45,079 nt of DNA, taken from an uncultured Collinsella sp. (GTDB lineage Bacteria > Actinomycetota > Coriobacteriia > Coriobacteriales > Coriobacteriaceae). Where the stretch lies: assembly GCA_902470805.1 (NCBI GenBank), contig CABRHX010000018.1:1-45079 (forward strand). The letters run 5' to 3'. Made by a program: the position numbers and the translations under genes. Position 1 is the stretch's first letter. Each line of letters starts with the position of its first letter. Below are positions 1 to 9,145 of the stretch, in pieces. Below the pieces are notes generated by a model. That model did no database searches and was not told the DNA's origin. It was given only the letters and a program-made list of their open reading frames with translations.

Positions 1-1
1 A

Positions 2-31
2 AAAGCAGTCAATCCTAAGACTAACTGCTTT
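2..31 (-). terminator. Putative terminator of the AT-rich minus-strand ORF
   Basis: AAAGCAGT (2-9) and ACTGCTTT (24-31) form a perfect 8-bp stem. Read on the minus strand the hairpin ends in TTTT, about 50 nt past the stop of the ORF at 81. It is cut close by the window edge, so the surroundings cannot be judged. Confidence 0.45.
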
Positions 32-80
32 GTGTGTATGGATATGAAATTGTCAAACTGGGATTTACTTATATCTATTC

Positions 81-395
81 CTATAAAAGTGTCAATATAT
101 ATCCGTCTATCAGAGCAATTAGCAGATACATAATAAAGGCTCTGATAAACGCTTCTATATGCTTTTTCGGATTTTGATACAATTCCTTTTCTGGCATTTT
201 TCTTAAACGAACACGCTTTGTATTCCGCCACCATAAAAGGTCTACAATAAATAAGTCAAAGATATTCAATCCCTGTCCTATAATACTTAAACAAAGAAAA
301 TTATGTGTGAAGCCATTTTCTTTGATAAACAACCCTAATATAAATAGTACGAACAGAAATAACAGAAAATTGAAGATAAATAATAATAGGATTTG
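81..395 (-). pseudogene. Membrane protein C-terminal fragment, AT-rich, probably truncated
   Basis: The minus-strand frame is open from 395 to 81 with no ATG; the first usable start is TTG at 332, giving 83 aa. Translated upstream to 395 it adds a very hydrophobic stretch (LLLFIFNFLLFLFVLFILGL), then a charged loop with WWRNTKR and PEKELYQNPKKH, and a C-terminal membrane helix. It reads like the tail of a multi-spanning protein whose N-terminus is missing. A stop (396-398) lies where AT-rich DNA gives way to GC-rich DNA, so the frame was probably cut at a junction. Base composition is far from that of the rest of the window. I do not recognise the family. Confidence 0.4.
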
Positions 396-416
396 TTATG
401 TATAAGCAGGATTTAG

Positions 417-641
417 AGCAGACCCCTCTTGGAGGATCTGGCGGTAATGAAGCTCTATGCCTTCCGTCCGAACGACATCATCGATCTTCATAGCCAGGCA
501 TTCGTCGACCGACTTGATTGGGGACTGCTCGAACGGCTTATATTCGACGAGGGCGAGGCGCTGGCGTCGTCGCCTTCGGAGCGGAGTTATCAAGAGATGG
601 TCTGCGCATACAGCCAATACAAAAAGGAGGTGCTCGGTTGA
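417..641 (+). pseudogene. 5'-truncated nucleotidyltransferase-like gene (DUF6036-like)
   Basis: The open frame begins right after a TAG at 414-416 and has no convincing start; ATG 447 would begin at MKLYAFRPND. The remaining about 70 codons (LAVMKLYAFRPNDIIDL, later RLDWGLLERLIF and RSYQEMVCAYSQYKKE) resemble the C-terminal part of DUF6036-type nucleotidyltransferases, which often precede an HTH gene like the next one. The catalytic N-terminal half is absent and replaced by AT-rich sequence, so the gene looks broken. Its stop overlaps the TTG start of the next gene, as in an intact two-gene operon. The family call is from memory of sequence style and is moderate. Confidence 0.5.
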
Positions 642-1201
642 ATCTGACCTTTGAGGGATTCTTAAAAGGCTATTGCCGAGAGCTATCCGGACAGCAGTCG
701 CTCAGTTTTAGAAAACTGGTTAAGCAAGCGACGACGGTTGTGCCGCGCGTGGCGGAGCCCCTGTTTTTGCTCGCTTTGGCACAGGGTAAAGCCGAATACG
801 TTCTGGGCTTATCCGAGGGTTTGTGGATGGAAGAGGGTTACCGAGGCGTTTTGTCCTTGTACGCCCAAACGGGTAGCCTGGCATCTCTATGCGCCGAGGA
901 CAAACTTCCTAATCGTTATGCCAACGTTTGGCGTGCGTATAGAGCGGTGAAGGAAAAGCCGGCGGTCGACAGAAGGGTGAACGCCCTGATGAGAAAGAAA
1001 ACGCTGGAAGCATTAGAGGAATCGGGTGAAACGCGCTATGGCCTCTGCCGTGCTCTGCACCTGAATAAGGGAAACGTTTACGCATACTTAGCCGGTGATG
1101 ACTCAAAGGTGAGCAGGAAGACAGCGCGCCGTATTATGGAATATGCGGAAGAGAGAAGCACCCAAGAAGGCGCCGGGCGCCCGGTGCGTGTGGCGGGGTA
1201 A
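638..1201 (+). CDS. HTH-containing partner protein of a nucleotidyltransferase pair
   Basis: The chosen start is TTG 638, which overlaps the upstream TGA and has AAAGGAGG 6-8 nt before it; it gives 187 aa. The N-terminal part (LTFEGFLKGYCRELSGQ, RVAEPLFLLALAQGK) is helical. The C-terminus (about residues 135-175) looks like a helix-turn-helix: YGLCRALHLNKGNVYAYLAGDDSKVSRKTARRI. Such proteins commonly follow a DUF6036-like nucleotidyltransferase, and the pair is reminiscent of toxin-antitoxin or AbiE-type modules, which is inference. Here the partner is truncated, so this gene may be an orphan remnant. It could also simply be a DNA-binding regulator. Confidence 0.6.
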   Translation: MNLTFEGFLKGYCRELSGQQSLSFRKLVKQATTVVPRVAEPLFLLALAQGKAEYVLGLSEGLWMEEGYRGVLSLYAQTGSLASLCAEDKLPNRYANVWRAYRAVKEKPAVDRRVNALMRKKTLEALEESGETRYGLCRALHLNKGNVYAYLAGDDSKVSRKTARRIMEYAEERSTQEGAGRPVRVAG

Positions 1202-1252
1202 GATTGATCGCGGTTTTGATTGATGACCGATTGAGTTTGTTGGGCGGAGTCT

Positions 1253-2608
1253 ATGTCTGCTATTGATATCGTGCTTGTTGTGATCGCCTTGGTGGCGGTG
1301 GGGGTTGCTGTGGCTTGCGCCCTCCAGCTCAAGAGCCTGCGTGCCGAGTTGCGGGAGCGTGGCGACAGTAGCGCGGAAACGCTGGCAGCACTCGAGCAGG
1401 CCAACAACGCGCTCGATGCCCTGAACGTCGCGCTGGCCGAAACTCGCCGCACGGCCAACGCCATCGCGCAGCAGCAGACGACAGATGCGGCCGTGGAGCA
1501 GCAACGTTACCTGACCATCGCACGTGAGTTTTCGCAAGCTGGTGACCGGATGGATGACCTTCGCCGCGAGACGGCCCAACAGCTCGGTGCCAACCGCGAG
1601 GGCATCGAGCACCGCCTGGACAAGGTGCGCGAGACGGTCGATGCCCAGCTGGGTGCTATCCGCAAAGACAACAACGTGCAACTCGATCAGATGCGCGCGA
1701 CGGTGGACGAGAAACTCTCCCGCACGCTCAACGATCGCCTGTCGGCATCGTTTAAGCAGGTGAGCGACCAGCTCGAGGCCGTGTACAAGGGCCTGGGCGA
1801 CATGCAGTCCATCGCCACCGGCGTGGGCGACCTTAAGCGCGTGCTGGGCAACGTGAAGGCGCGTGGTATTTTGGGCGAGGTGCAGCTGGGTGCAATTCTG
1901 GCGGACATTCTTACACCCGACCAGTATCTGGAAAACGTCGCCACCAAGCCCGGCGCCTCGGAGCGCGTTGAGTTTGCCGTCAAGCTGCCGGTGGACGAGG
2001 GCGACCCCGTGCTGCTGCCGATTGACTCCAAGTTTCCGGGCGACGCGTACGAGCATCTGCTCGACGCCCAGGAGTCGGGTGACGCGGAGGCCGTTGCCGC
2101 GGCACGCAAGACGCTCGATATGATGGTGAAGCGCGAGGCCAAGGACATCTGCGAAAAGTACCTGAGTGTGCCGGCAACGACCAACTTTGGCATCATGTTC
2201 GTGCCATTTGAGGGCCTGTACGCCGAGGTCGTCAGCCGACCCGGGCTCATCGAAACCCTGGGCCGCGACTATCACGTCAACGTTGCCGGTCCCAGCACCA
2301 TGGCGGCCATCCTCAATAGCCTGCAGATGAGTTACCAAACGTTTAAGCTGCAAAAACGCACCGATGACGTGCTGCGCGTGCTCTCCGCTGTCAAGGCCGA
2401 GCTGCCGCGCTATCAAAAGGCGCTGCGCCGCGCCCAGCAGCAGATCGAGACCGCGGGCAAAACGGTCGAGGGCATCATCACCACGCGCACCAACGTCATG
2501 GAGCGCAAGCTCAAGGACATCGACGCACTGGAAGACGTCGACCAAGCCGATGAGATCTTGGGACTCACGTCCGCGGACCTTCTCACAGACCAAGAAGACG
2601 AAGGCTAA
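1253..2608 (+). CDS. rmuC: RmuC family DNA recombination protein
   Basis: 451 aa. An N-terminal membrane helix (about residues 4-25, IVLVVIALVAVGVAVACAL) is followed by a long coiled coil (about 26-190) and then the RmuC nuclease-like core with GILGEVQLGAILADIL, LPIDSKFPGDAYEHLL and FGIMFVPFEGLYAEV. RmuC proteins limit inversions at short inverted repeats, which is notable in a genome this rich in palindromes. GGAG lies just before ATG 1253. The gene is monocistronic by appearance and ends before a strong terminator. Length matches the family. Confidence 0.93.
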   Translation: MSAIDIVLVVIALVAVGVAVACALQLKSLRAELRERGDSSAETLAALEQANNALDALNVALAETRRTANAIAQQQTTDAAVEQQRYLTIAREFSQAGDRMDDLRRETAQQLGANREGIEHRLDKVRETVDAQLGAIRKDNNVQLDQMRATVDEKLSRTLNDRLSASFKQVSDQLEAVYKGLGDMQSIATGVGDLKRVLGNVKARGILGEVQLGAILADILTPDQYLENVATKPGASERVEFAVKLPVDEGDPVLLPIDSKFPGDAYEHLLDAQESGDAEAVAAARKTLDMMVKREAKDICEKYLSVPATTNFGIMFVPFEGLYAEVVSRPGLIETLGRDYHVNVAGPSTMAAILNSLQMSYQTFKLQKRTDDVLRVLSAVKAELPRYQKALRRAQQQIETAGKTVEGIITTRTNVMERKLKDIDALEDVDQADEILGLTSADLLTDQEDEG

Positions 2609-2620
2609 TTGCAACAAGAC

Positions 2621-2660
2621 GGTGGGGCGCCGGCGCAAACGCGGGCGCCCCACCGCTTTT
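2621..2660 (+). terminator. Rho-independent terminator after rmuC
   Basis: GGTGGGGCGCC (2621-2631) pairs perfectly with GGCGCCCCACC (2644-2654), followed by GCTTTT. Confidence 0.85.
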
Positions 2661-2735
2661 CGTATCGCACTTGTCTGGAGTGTGCTCCAATGTGCAACAA
2701 TGGCGTTTCGCCCTATCAGACGCGAAAGGAAGCCC

Positions 2736-4538
2736 ATGTCTCAGAGAAGCACCAGCCCGCTCCACCGCTCCACCGTGCGCCGCACGCTGCAGCGGTTTTG
2801 GGGTGTCACGCGCACGCAGCCGCTGATTGTCTTTCTCTCGGTGTTCTCGTCGGCGGGCTACATCTTTTTGCTGACGTTTGCCAATACCTATGTGATGGCC
2901 CTCATTGTCGACCGCGTTCAAGCCGGTCCCGTGGCGGGTGACCAGGTGTTTGAGGTCTTCGGCCCCTATATCCTGGCGCTCGTACTCGTTAATCTGGTGG
3001 GTCAGATCCTCTCCAAGCTACAGGACTACACCGTCTACAAGCTCGAGATCGCAGGCAACTATCACCTGGCGCGTCTATGCTTCGACACGCTCTCCAACCA
3101 ATCCATGACATTCCATACCAGCCGCTTTGGCGGATCACTCGTGAGCCAGACGAGTCGTTTTATGAGCGGCTATACGGGGCTGGTGGACGTGACGGTGTAT
3201 TCGCTCATCCCCACCATCACCTCGGTCGTCTGCACCGTGGCCGCACTCGCCCCGGTGGTACCGACGTTTACCGTGATCCTGGTGTGCATCATGGCCGTCT
3301 ACATCGCGTTTGTCTGGCTTATGTACAAGCGCATCATGCCGCTTTCGGCCGCGACGTCCGCCGCGCAGAACAAGCTCTCGGGCGTGCTCTCCGACGCGGT
3401 CACGAACATCTTGGCCGTCAAGACCTGCGGGCGCGAGGACTTTGAACGTGATCTGTTCGACGCCGCTGATCGTGCCGCGCGCGATGCCGAGACGGTCTCG
3501 ATGCACGCCATGATGCAGCGCAACTTTACGACCTCGGGTCTTATCGTCATCACCATGGCCGTGGTGAGCGTATTCGTGGCGGGCGGCAACGCGTGGTTTG
3601 GCATCTCGGCCGGCTCGCTCGTCATGATCTTTACCTACACCTATAACCTCACCATGCGCCTGAACTACGTAAGCTCCATGATGCAGCGCATCAACCGCGC
3701 GCTCGGCGATGCGGCCGAGATGACGCGCGTGCTGGACGAGCCACGTTTGGTGGCAGATGACCCGGACGCCCCCGAGCTCAAAGTGACCGAGGGCGCGATT
3801 GATTTTGAGCAGCTGAGCTTTGCGTACCGTGACGCTGCGGCGGGCGAGAGCGTGTTCGATGACCTGACACTTCATGTGGCGGCGGGCCAGCGCGTGGGCC
3901 TGGTGGGCAAATCGGGCTCGGGCAAGACGACGCTCACCAAGTTGTTGTTGCGCCTGGACGATGTACAGGGCGGCCGCGTGCTCGTGGACGGCCAGGACGT
4001 CTCGCGCTGCACGCAGCAGAGCCTGCGCCGTCAGGTTGCCTACGTGCCGCAGGAGGCGCTGCTGTTCCACCGCTCCATTCGCGAAAACATTGCCTACGGT
4101 CGTCCCAACGCCACTGATGAGCAGATTCGCGAGGCGGCTCGCTTGGCTAATGCGACCGAGTTTATCGACCGCTTGCCCCGTGGCTTTGACACTATGGTGG
4201 GCGAGCGCGGCGTCAAGCTCTCTGGCGGTCAGCGTCAGCGCGTGGCCATCGCCCGCGCCATCCTAACCGACGCGCCGATTCTGGTGCTCGACGAGGCGAC
4301 GTCTGCCTTGGACAGCGAGTCCGAGGCGTTGGTGCAGGAGGCGCTCGAGAATCTGATGCGCGGCCGCACCTCCATTGTGGTGGCGCACCGCCTGTCCACC
4401 GTGGCGGCGCTTGACCGCATTGTGGTGCTGGCCGATGGCGAGATTGTCGAGGACGGCACGCATACGCAGCTCGTCGAGGCGGGTGGCGAGTACGCGAGCC
4501 TGTGGAGCCGTCAGACCGGCGCATTCTTGGAGGCGTAA
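2736..4538 (+). CDS. ABC transporter, fused permease and ATPase (exporter type)
   Basis: 600 aa from ATG 2736, with GAAAGGA upstream; an in-frame extension back to 2364 overlaps rmuC and lacks coding character. The first about 340 residues form a six-helix ABC exporter membrane domain. The ATPase domain has Walker A GKSGSGKTT (about 391-399), a Q-loop (PQEALLF), the signature LSGGQRQR (about 495), Walker B ILVLDEAT and the H-loop AHRLS. It works as a homo- or heterodimer in the membrane. No partner half-transporter lies next to it. Substrate cannot be told; lipid or drug export is usual for the MdlB/MsbA-like group. Confidence 0.9.
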   Translation: MSQRSTSPLHRSTVRRTLQRFWGVTRTQPLIVFLSVFSSAGYIFLLTFANTYVMALIVDRVQAGPVAGDQVFEVFGPYILALVLVNLVGQILSKLQDYTVYKLEIAGNYHLARLCFDTLSNQSMTFHTSRFGGSLVSQTSRFMSGYTGLVDVTVYSLIPTITSVVCTVAALAPVVPTFTVILVCIMAVYIAFVWLMYKRIMPLSAATSAAQNKLSGVLSDAVTNILAVKTCGREDFERDLFDAADRAARDAETVSMHAMMQRNFTTSGLIVITMAVVSVFVAGGNAWFGISAGSLVMIFTYTYNLTMRLNYVSSMMQRINRALGDAAEMTRVLDEPRLVADDPDAPELKVTEGAIDFEQLSFAYRDAAAGESVFDDLTLHVAAGQRVGLVGKSGSGKTTLTKLLLRLDDVQGGRVLVDGQDVSRCTQQSLRRQVAYVPQEALLFHRSIRENIAYGRPNATDEQIREAARLANATEFIDRLPRGFDTMVGERGVKLSGGQRQRVAIARAILTDAPILVLDEATSALDSESEALVQEALENLMRGRTSIVVAHRLSTVAALDRIVVLADGEIVEDGTHTQLVEAGGEYASLWSRQTGAFLEA

Positions 4539-4601
4539 GCGTCTCGGACGTGGGACAATTGTGCCCATAAGTTTATTGTGCCGTTGAGCCGAGGAGTCGT
4601 T

Positions 4602-5267
4602 ATGCCACGCGAGACCAATGCCGCCAAACGCGAGCGCGCCGTTGAGGTGTGTGAGCGCCTCAACCGTCGCTATGGCCCGGTCGAGTGCTTTTTGGACCAC
4701 GAGAATCCCTTCCGCCTGCTGATCGCGGTGTTGCTCTCGGCGCAAACGACCGACGCGCAGGTCAACAAGGTGACGCCGAAGCTGTTTGCCCAGTGGCCCA
4801 CGCCCGAGGCCATGGCCGGGGCGAGTGTGGCTGACGTGGCAGACACCATCAAGTCACTCGGCTTTTATAAGAGCAAGGCCAAGCACGCCGTGGAGGCCGC
4901 GCAGATGATCGTCGCCGACTATGGCGGCGAGGTGCCGGCCGACATGAAGGAACTCGTGAAGCTGCCGGGCGTGGGACGCAAGACGGCGAACATCGTGCTC
5001 AACGTGGGGTATGGCATCGTGGAGGGCATTGCGGTGGACACGCACGTCAACCGCATTGCGCATCGCCTGATGTTGAGTCCCAAGACACATGCCAAGGAGC
5101 CGCTCAAGACCGAGCAGGATCTGCTCAAGATTTTGCCGCACGAGTATTGGGAGTCGGTCAACCATCAGTGGATCACCTTCGGTCGCGAGATCTGCGACGC
5201 CCGCAAACCCAAGTGTGACGAGTGTCCGCTGGCAGATTTGTGCCCCAGCGTGCGCGTAGCGGGGTAG
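4602..5267 (+). CDS. nth: Endonuclease III (DNA glycosylase/AP lyase)
   Basis: 221 aa from ATG 4602, with GAGGAG at 4591. It removes oxidised pyrimidines and nicks abasic sites in base-excision repair. The helix-hairpin-helix LPGVGRKTAN (121-130) holds catalytic Lys127, and VDTHV holds catalytic Asp146. Cys198, Cys205, Cys208 and Cys214 give the C-X6-C-X2-C-X5-C 4Fe-4S cluster. It is full length for the family and lies upstream of mfd, making a small DNA-repair neighbourhood with its own spacing. Confidence 0.96.
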   Translation: MPRETNAAKRERAVEVCERLNRRYGPVECFLDHENPFRLLIAVLLSAQTTDAQVNKVTPKLFAQWPTPEAMAGASVADVADTIKSLGFYKSKAKHAVEAAQMIVADYGGEVPADMKELVKLPGVGRKTANIVLNVGYGIVEGIAVDTHVNRIAHRLMLSPKTHAKEPLKTEQDLLKILPHEYWESVNHQWITFGREICDARKPKCDECPLADLCPSVRVAG

Positions 5268-5371
5268 GGCGGAACGCATCTTCGTCTGGCGTTTTTTGCG
5301 GGGCTGGGTTTGCTCTTGAGCCGGAGTCCTCTCCATGCGCTACCATGACAGGCAATGAAATCCGCCGCATA

Positions 5372-5400
5372 CCCGCCGAGCTTGCCCCGGCGGGCTTTTG
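5372..5400 (+). terminator. Hairpin with T-run just upstream of mfd
   Basis: CCCGCCG (5372-5378) and CGGCGGG (5388-5394) form a 7-bp stem followed by CTTTT. It ends nth transcripts or acts as a leader hairpin; only about 25 nt separate it from the mfd start. Confidence 0.6.
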
Positions 5401-5424
5401 GCGTTGCAATGCCGGAGGAACAGC

Positions 5425-8400
5425 ATGCTCATTCACCGTATAGCCGCGCAGCTCTACACTGCCGAGGCCTTGCAGGCCGTCGAGGCCGGGCTCGATGCTG
5501 GCGAGGACGTGACGCTGGCTGTGTCGCAGTCGGGCCGCACGCTTATGGCGGCCGCCCAGTTTGCGCGCCGTCCGCGCCCGACGGTCTATATCGTGAGCGG
5601 CGAGGATGCGGCCGATCGCGCCGCGCGTAGCCTTGCCGCCTACGTGGGCCTGGCGCACGTGTGTCGTTTTCCTGAGCGCAAGGACTATCCGTGGCGCGAG
5701 CAGGCGCCGGACGACGCCGTGGTGGCGCAGCGCTGCGAGGCTCTGGGGCGCATCGTGCGCGGGGACAACTGCATCATGGTCGCCTCGGCTCGCGCGCTGC
5801 TGCGCTGCGTGCCGCCGGTCGAGAGCCGCTACTGGGAGTCCACTACTTTTGCGGTGGGCGAGGAGATTCCCTTTGACGAGGTGCCGCAGCGCTTGGTGGG
5901 CATGGGCTACACCAATGCCGGCGCCGCCGATGCGCCCGGCTTGTTTCGCGTTCACGGCGACACCGTCGAGGTGTTCCCCGCACAGGAAAAGGCACCCGTG
6001 CGCATCGAGTTCTTCGGCGACGAGATTGACCGCATCCGCCGCATGGTGAGCTCCACGGGGCAGACCATCGGCAACGAGGACAGCATCGAAATCTTTCCCT
6101 GCCGCGAACTGGCACTCACCGACGAGGCCGTCCACAACATGCATGTGGCGCTCTATCGCGCCAGCCAGGATGACAGCAAACTGGCGGCGCTGCTCGAGAT
6201 GGTGGATGCGCGCATCGTCACGCCCGAGCTCGACCGCTTTTTGCCGGTGATGTACGGCCAGACCGTAAGCCCGTTGGCGCACGTGAGCGGCAAGGCGCTC
6301 GTGGTTCTGTCCGAGCCGCGCTCGCTGTTCGACGACTGCCTGCGCGCCTACGAGGATATCGAGGCGCGTGCCGGCGAGGCAGGGATTGACCGCCTGGATG
6401 GTCTGTACGTGCGCGCTCAACAGCTCGATTTTGGTGCCCAGCAGCGCTTGAACTACGTAAGCCTCATCCGTGCCGGCGGTGCGGTGACGGCCGAGCTCAA
6501 GATTGAGCAGCCTGCTATCGCAGGCTCGGACAACCGTTTTATGACGCGCGTTCAGGAAGTCGTGGGCAAGCGCTATGCCTGCGTGTTTGCCATTCCCGAC
6601 CGCGGCGCGCGCGAGTCGATGGAGCTCACCTTTGGCGACGAGGGCATTACCTTTGAGGAATCGCTGACGGCCGCGCCCGAAAACGCCGGCGTCATTGGCG
6701 AGCGCGTGCGCGTGGCAGCGGCGGATTCTGCCGATCGTGCTGCCCGTCAGGATGCTCATGCTGCAATTCGCGAGCGCAAGGCCGATGCGCTCAACGCCCG
6801 CTCGCTCGAGGCGGGTGCCGCCCAGGCTGCCGCCGGTGCTGCCGTGCCCACTATCTCGCGCGGACGCGTGACCTTTGTCGATGCCGCCCTGCCGCAGGGC
6901 GTGGTGGTGCCCGATGCCAACCTGGCCGTGTTCTCGATCGCCGACCTCAACGCCCGTATGGATGCCAACCGCGCGCGCAGCCGCCGCAAGGTGGACATTA
7001 CGCAGATCACGTTTCCGTTTAAGCCGGGCGACTACGTGGTGCACGCCACTCACGGCATCGCGCTCTTTAGCGAGATCGCACGTCAGGAAGTGGGCGGCAA
7101 GGAGCGCGACTACTTTTTGCTGGAATATGCCGACGGCGACAAGCTCTACGTGCCGCTCGAGCAGGTCGACCGCATCACGCGCTATGTTGGCCCCGACGGC
7201 GACAAGCCGCGCCTGACCAGGCTCAACACCGCCGACTGGACGCGGGCTACCAACAAGGCGCGCAAGAATGCCAAAAAGCTGGCGTTTGACCTGGTCGACC
7301 TGTATACACGCCGCTCGTCGATTACCGGTATCGCCTGCCCGCCCGACACGCCCGAGCAGATCGAGATGGAGGAGAGCTTTCCCTACGACGAGACGCGCGA
7401 CCAGCTGGAGGCTATTGCCGACATCAAGGCCGACATGGAAGCGCCCAAGCCCATGGACCGCCTGCTGTGCGGCGACGTGGGCTTTGGCAAGACCGAGGTT
7501 GCCCTGCGCGCGGCGTTTAAGTGCGTGGACTCCGGCCGCCAGGTCATGGTGCTCTGCCCCACGACCATTCTGGCCCAGCAGCACTATGAGACGTTCTTTG
7601 AGCGCTTTGCCCCGTTTGGCCTCGAGGTCGAAGTGCTCAGCCGCTTCCGCACCCCGGCGCAGCAAAAGCGCGCGCTTAAGGCGTTTGCCGAGGGCACGAT
7701 CGACGTGCTCATCGGCACGCACCGCTTGCTTTCTGCCGACGTGAACCCCAAGAACCTGGGCATGGTGATCATCGACGAGGAGCAGCGCTTTGGTGTGCAG
7801 CACAAGGAGCAGCTCAAGAACCTGCGCGAGCAAATCGACGTGCTCACGCTTTCGGCAACGCCTATTCCGCGAACCATGCAGATGGCCACGAGTGGCGTAC
7901 GCGACATGAGCCTGATTACCACGCCGCCGACCGGGCGTCGTCCCGTGATCGTGCACGTGGGGGAGTACGACCCCGATGTGGTGAGTGCGGCGATTCGCCT
8001 GGAGGTGGGCCGCGGCGGTCAGGTGTATTACGTGTCCAACCGCGTCAAGACCATCGATGATGCCGTGGCGCGCGTGCACGAGGCCGCGCCCGAGGCGCGC
8101 GTGGGCGTGGCACACGGCAAGATGAGCCCGCGCGAGGTCGAGGACGTGATGATTGAGTTCGCGACCAAAAAGATCGATGTGCTCATCGCCACGACCATCG
8201 TGGAGAGCGGCATCGACAACGCAACGGCCAACACGCTGATCATCGAGGACTCGCAGCGCCTTGGCCTGGCGCAGCTCTACCAGCTCAAGGGCCGTGTGGG
8301 CCGCTCTGCCACGCAGGCCTACGCGTACTTTATGTTCCCCGGCGAGCTGCCGCTCACCGAGGAGGCAACGGCGCGCCTGACCGCACTTTCCGAGTTCCAG

Positions 8401-9057
8401 GACCTGGGCAGCGGCATGCGCATCGCCATGCGCGACCTAGAGATCCGTGGCGCCGGTTCGCTTATGGGAGCCGAGCAGCACGGCAACCTGTCGAGCGTGG
8501 GCTTTGATCTGTTTACGCAGATGCTGGGCCAGGCCGTGGCCGAGGCGCGCGGCGATGACGACGCCGGCGTGGAGGCGGCGAGCGTGGGTATTAACCTGCC
8601 GGCCGACTACTTCTTGTCCGAGGAGTACCTGCCGGCGGTGGACCAGCGCGTGCTCGTGTACCGTAAGCTCGCAGCGGCCGAGGACCTGGAGAGCATTGAC
8701 GAGGTGCAGGAAGAGACCGAGGCCGCGCATGGTGAGCTGCCGTTGGCGGGACTCAACCTGTTCAATCGCGCGCGCATCCGCATTCGCGGCGAGCGCCTGG
8801 GGCTCGAGAGCGTCACGCTCAGCGGCGGTCGCATCACGTTTTTGGGCGTCGACGTGCCCAAGAAGGTGGCCTTTGAGCTTAAGACCCGCTATGGCGCGGT
8901 GAACTTCCCCAAGAGCCGCAAGTTGTCGGTGCCCTACAAGGCGGGCGCCGGCGCGGGCAGCGGCCTGGGTCGCGGTCTCGACGCCAACGACGGCACCGGC
9001 CCCGTGGCCGCGGCACTCATGCTGCTGCAGCAATTAGGCGCGAGCGACGATGACTAA
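5425..9057 (+). CDS. mfd: Transcription-repair coupling factor
   Basis: 1210 aa from ATG 5425, with GGAGGAA just upstream. Mfd removes RNA polymerase stalled at lesions and recruits UvrA. Visible parts: the UvrB-like N-terminus with RVHGDTVEVFPA (about 180); the polymerase-interaction domain beginning KPGDYVVHATHGIALF (about 533); translocase motif I GDVGFGKTE (about 683); DEEQRFG (about 784); motif III SATPIPRTM; and motif VI QLKGRVGRS. The C-terminal D7 domain is present (NLPADYF, SEEYLPAVDQR). A charged, Ala-rich linker lies near residues 435-480. Length is typical. Confidence 0.97.
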   Translation: MLIHRIAAQLYTAEALQAVEAGLDAGEDVTLAVSQSGRTLMAAAQFARRPRPTVYIVSGEDAADRAARSLAAYVGLAHVCRFPERKDYPWREQAPDDAVVAQRCEALGRIVRGDNCIMVASARALLRCVPPVESRYWESTTFAVGEEIPFDEVPQRLVGMGYTNAGAADAPGLFRVHGDTVEVFPAQEKAPVRIEFFGDEIDRIRRMVSSTGQTIGNEDSIEIFPCRELALTDEAVHNMHVALYRASQDDSKLAALLEMVDARIVTPELDRFLPVMYGQTVSPLAHVSGKALVVLSEPRSLFDDCLRAYEDIEARAGEAGIDRLDGLYVRAQQLDFGAQQRLNYVSLIRAGGAVTAELKIEQPAIAGSDNRFMTRVQEVVGKRYACVFAIPDRGARESMELTFGDEGITFEESLTAAPENAGVIGERVRVAAADSADRAARQDAHAAIRERKADALNARSLEAGAAQAAAGAAVPTISRGRVTFVDAALPQGVVVPDANLAVFSIADLNARMDANRARSRRKVDITQITFPFKPGDYVVHATHGIALFSEIARQEVGGKERDYFLLEYADGDKLYVPLEQVDRITRYVGPDGDKPRLTRLNTADWTRATNKARKNAKKLAFDLVDLYTRRSSITGIACPPDTPEQIEMEESFPYDETRDQLEAIADIKADMEAPKPMDRLLCGDVGFGKTEVALRAAFKCVDSGRQVMVLCPTTILAQQHYETFFERFAPFGLEVEVLSRFRTPAQQKRALKAFAEGTIDVLIGTHRLLSADVNPKNLGMVIIDEEQRFGVQHKEQLKNLREQIDVLTLSATPIPRTMQMATSGVRDMSLITTPPTGRRPVIVHVGEYDPDVVSAAIRLEVGRGGQVYYVSNRVKTIDDAVARVHEAAPEARVGVAHGKMSPREVEDVMIEFATKKIDVLIATTIVESGIDNATANTLIIEDSQRLGLAQLYQLKGRVGRSATQAYAYFMFPGELPLTEEATARLTALSEFQDLGSGMRIAMRDLEIRGAGSLMGAEQHGNLSSVGFDLFTQMLGQAVAEARGDDDAGVEAASVGINLPADYFLSEEYLPAVDQRVLVYRKLAAAEDLESIDEVQEETEAAHGELPLAGLNLFNRARIRIRGERLGLESVTLSGGRITFLGVDVPKKVAFELKTRYGAVNFPKSRKLSVPYKAGAGAGSGLGRGLDANDGTGPVAAALMLLQQLGASDDD

Positions 9058-9069
9058 CAAGTAGGGGGC

Positions 9070-9109
9070 GTGGCGGGGCAGAGCTACCAGTTGTTCTTTG
9101 CCCCGCCAC
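9070..9109 (+). terminator. Inverted repeat after mfd
   Basis: GTGGCGGGGCA (9070-9080) pairs perfectly with TGCCCCGCCAC (9099-9109). No T-run follows, so termination is plausible but less certain. Confidence 0.55.
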
Positions 9110-9145
9110 CTCGCAGGTTGATTCCAGCCCTATCGAAAGGAAAGC

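Noticed and set aside
1103..2737. 544-codon minus-strand frame
   Set aside because: Antisense to rmuC; low-complexity His/Leu/Ala/Arg product.
5173..8115. 980-codon open frame on the minus strand
   Set aside because: Antisense to mfd; the product is His/Arg/Ala-rich with no motif, a usual effect of GC-rich coding DNA.
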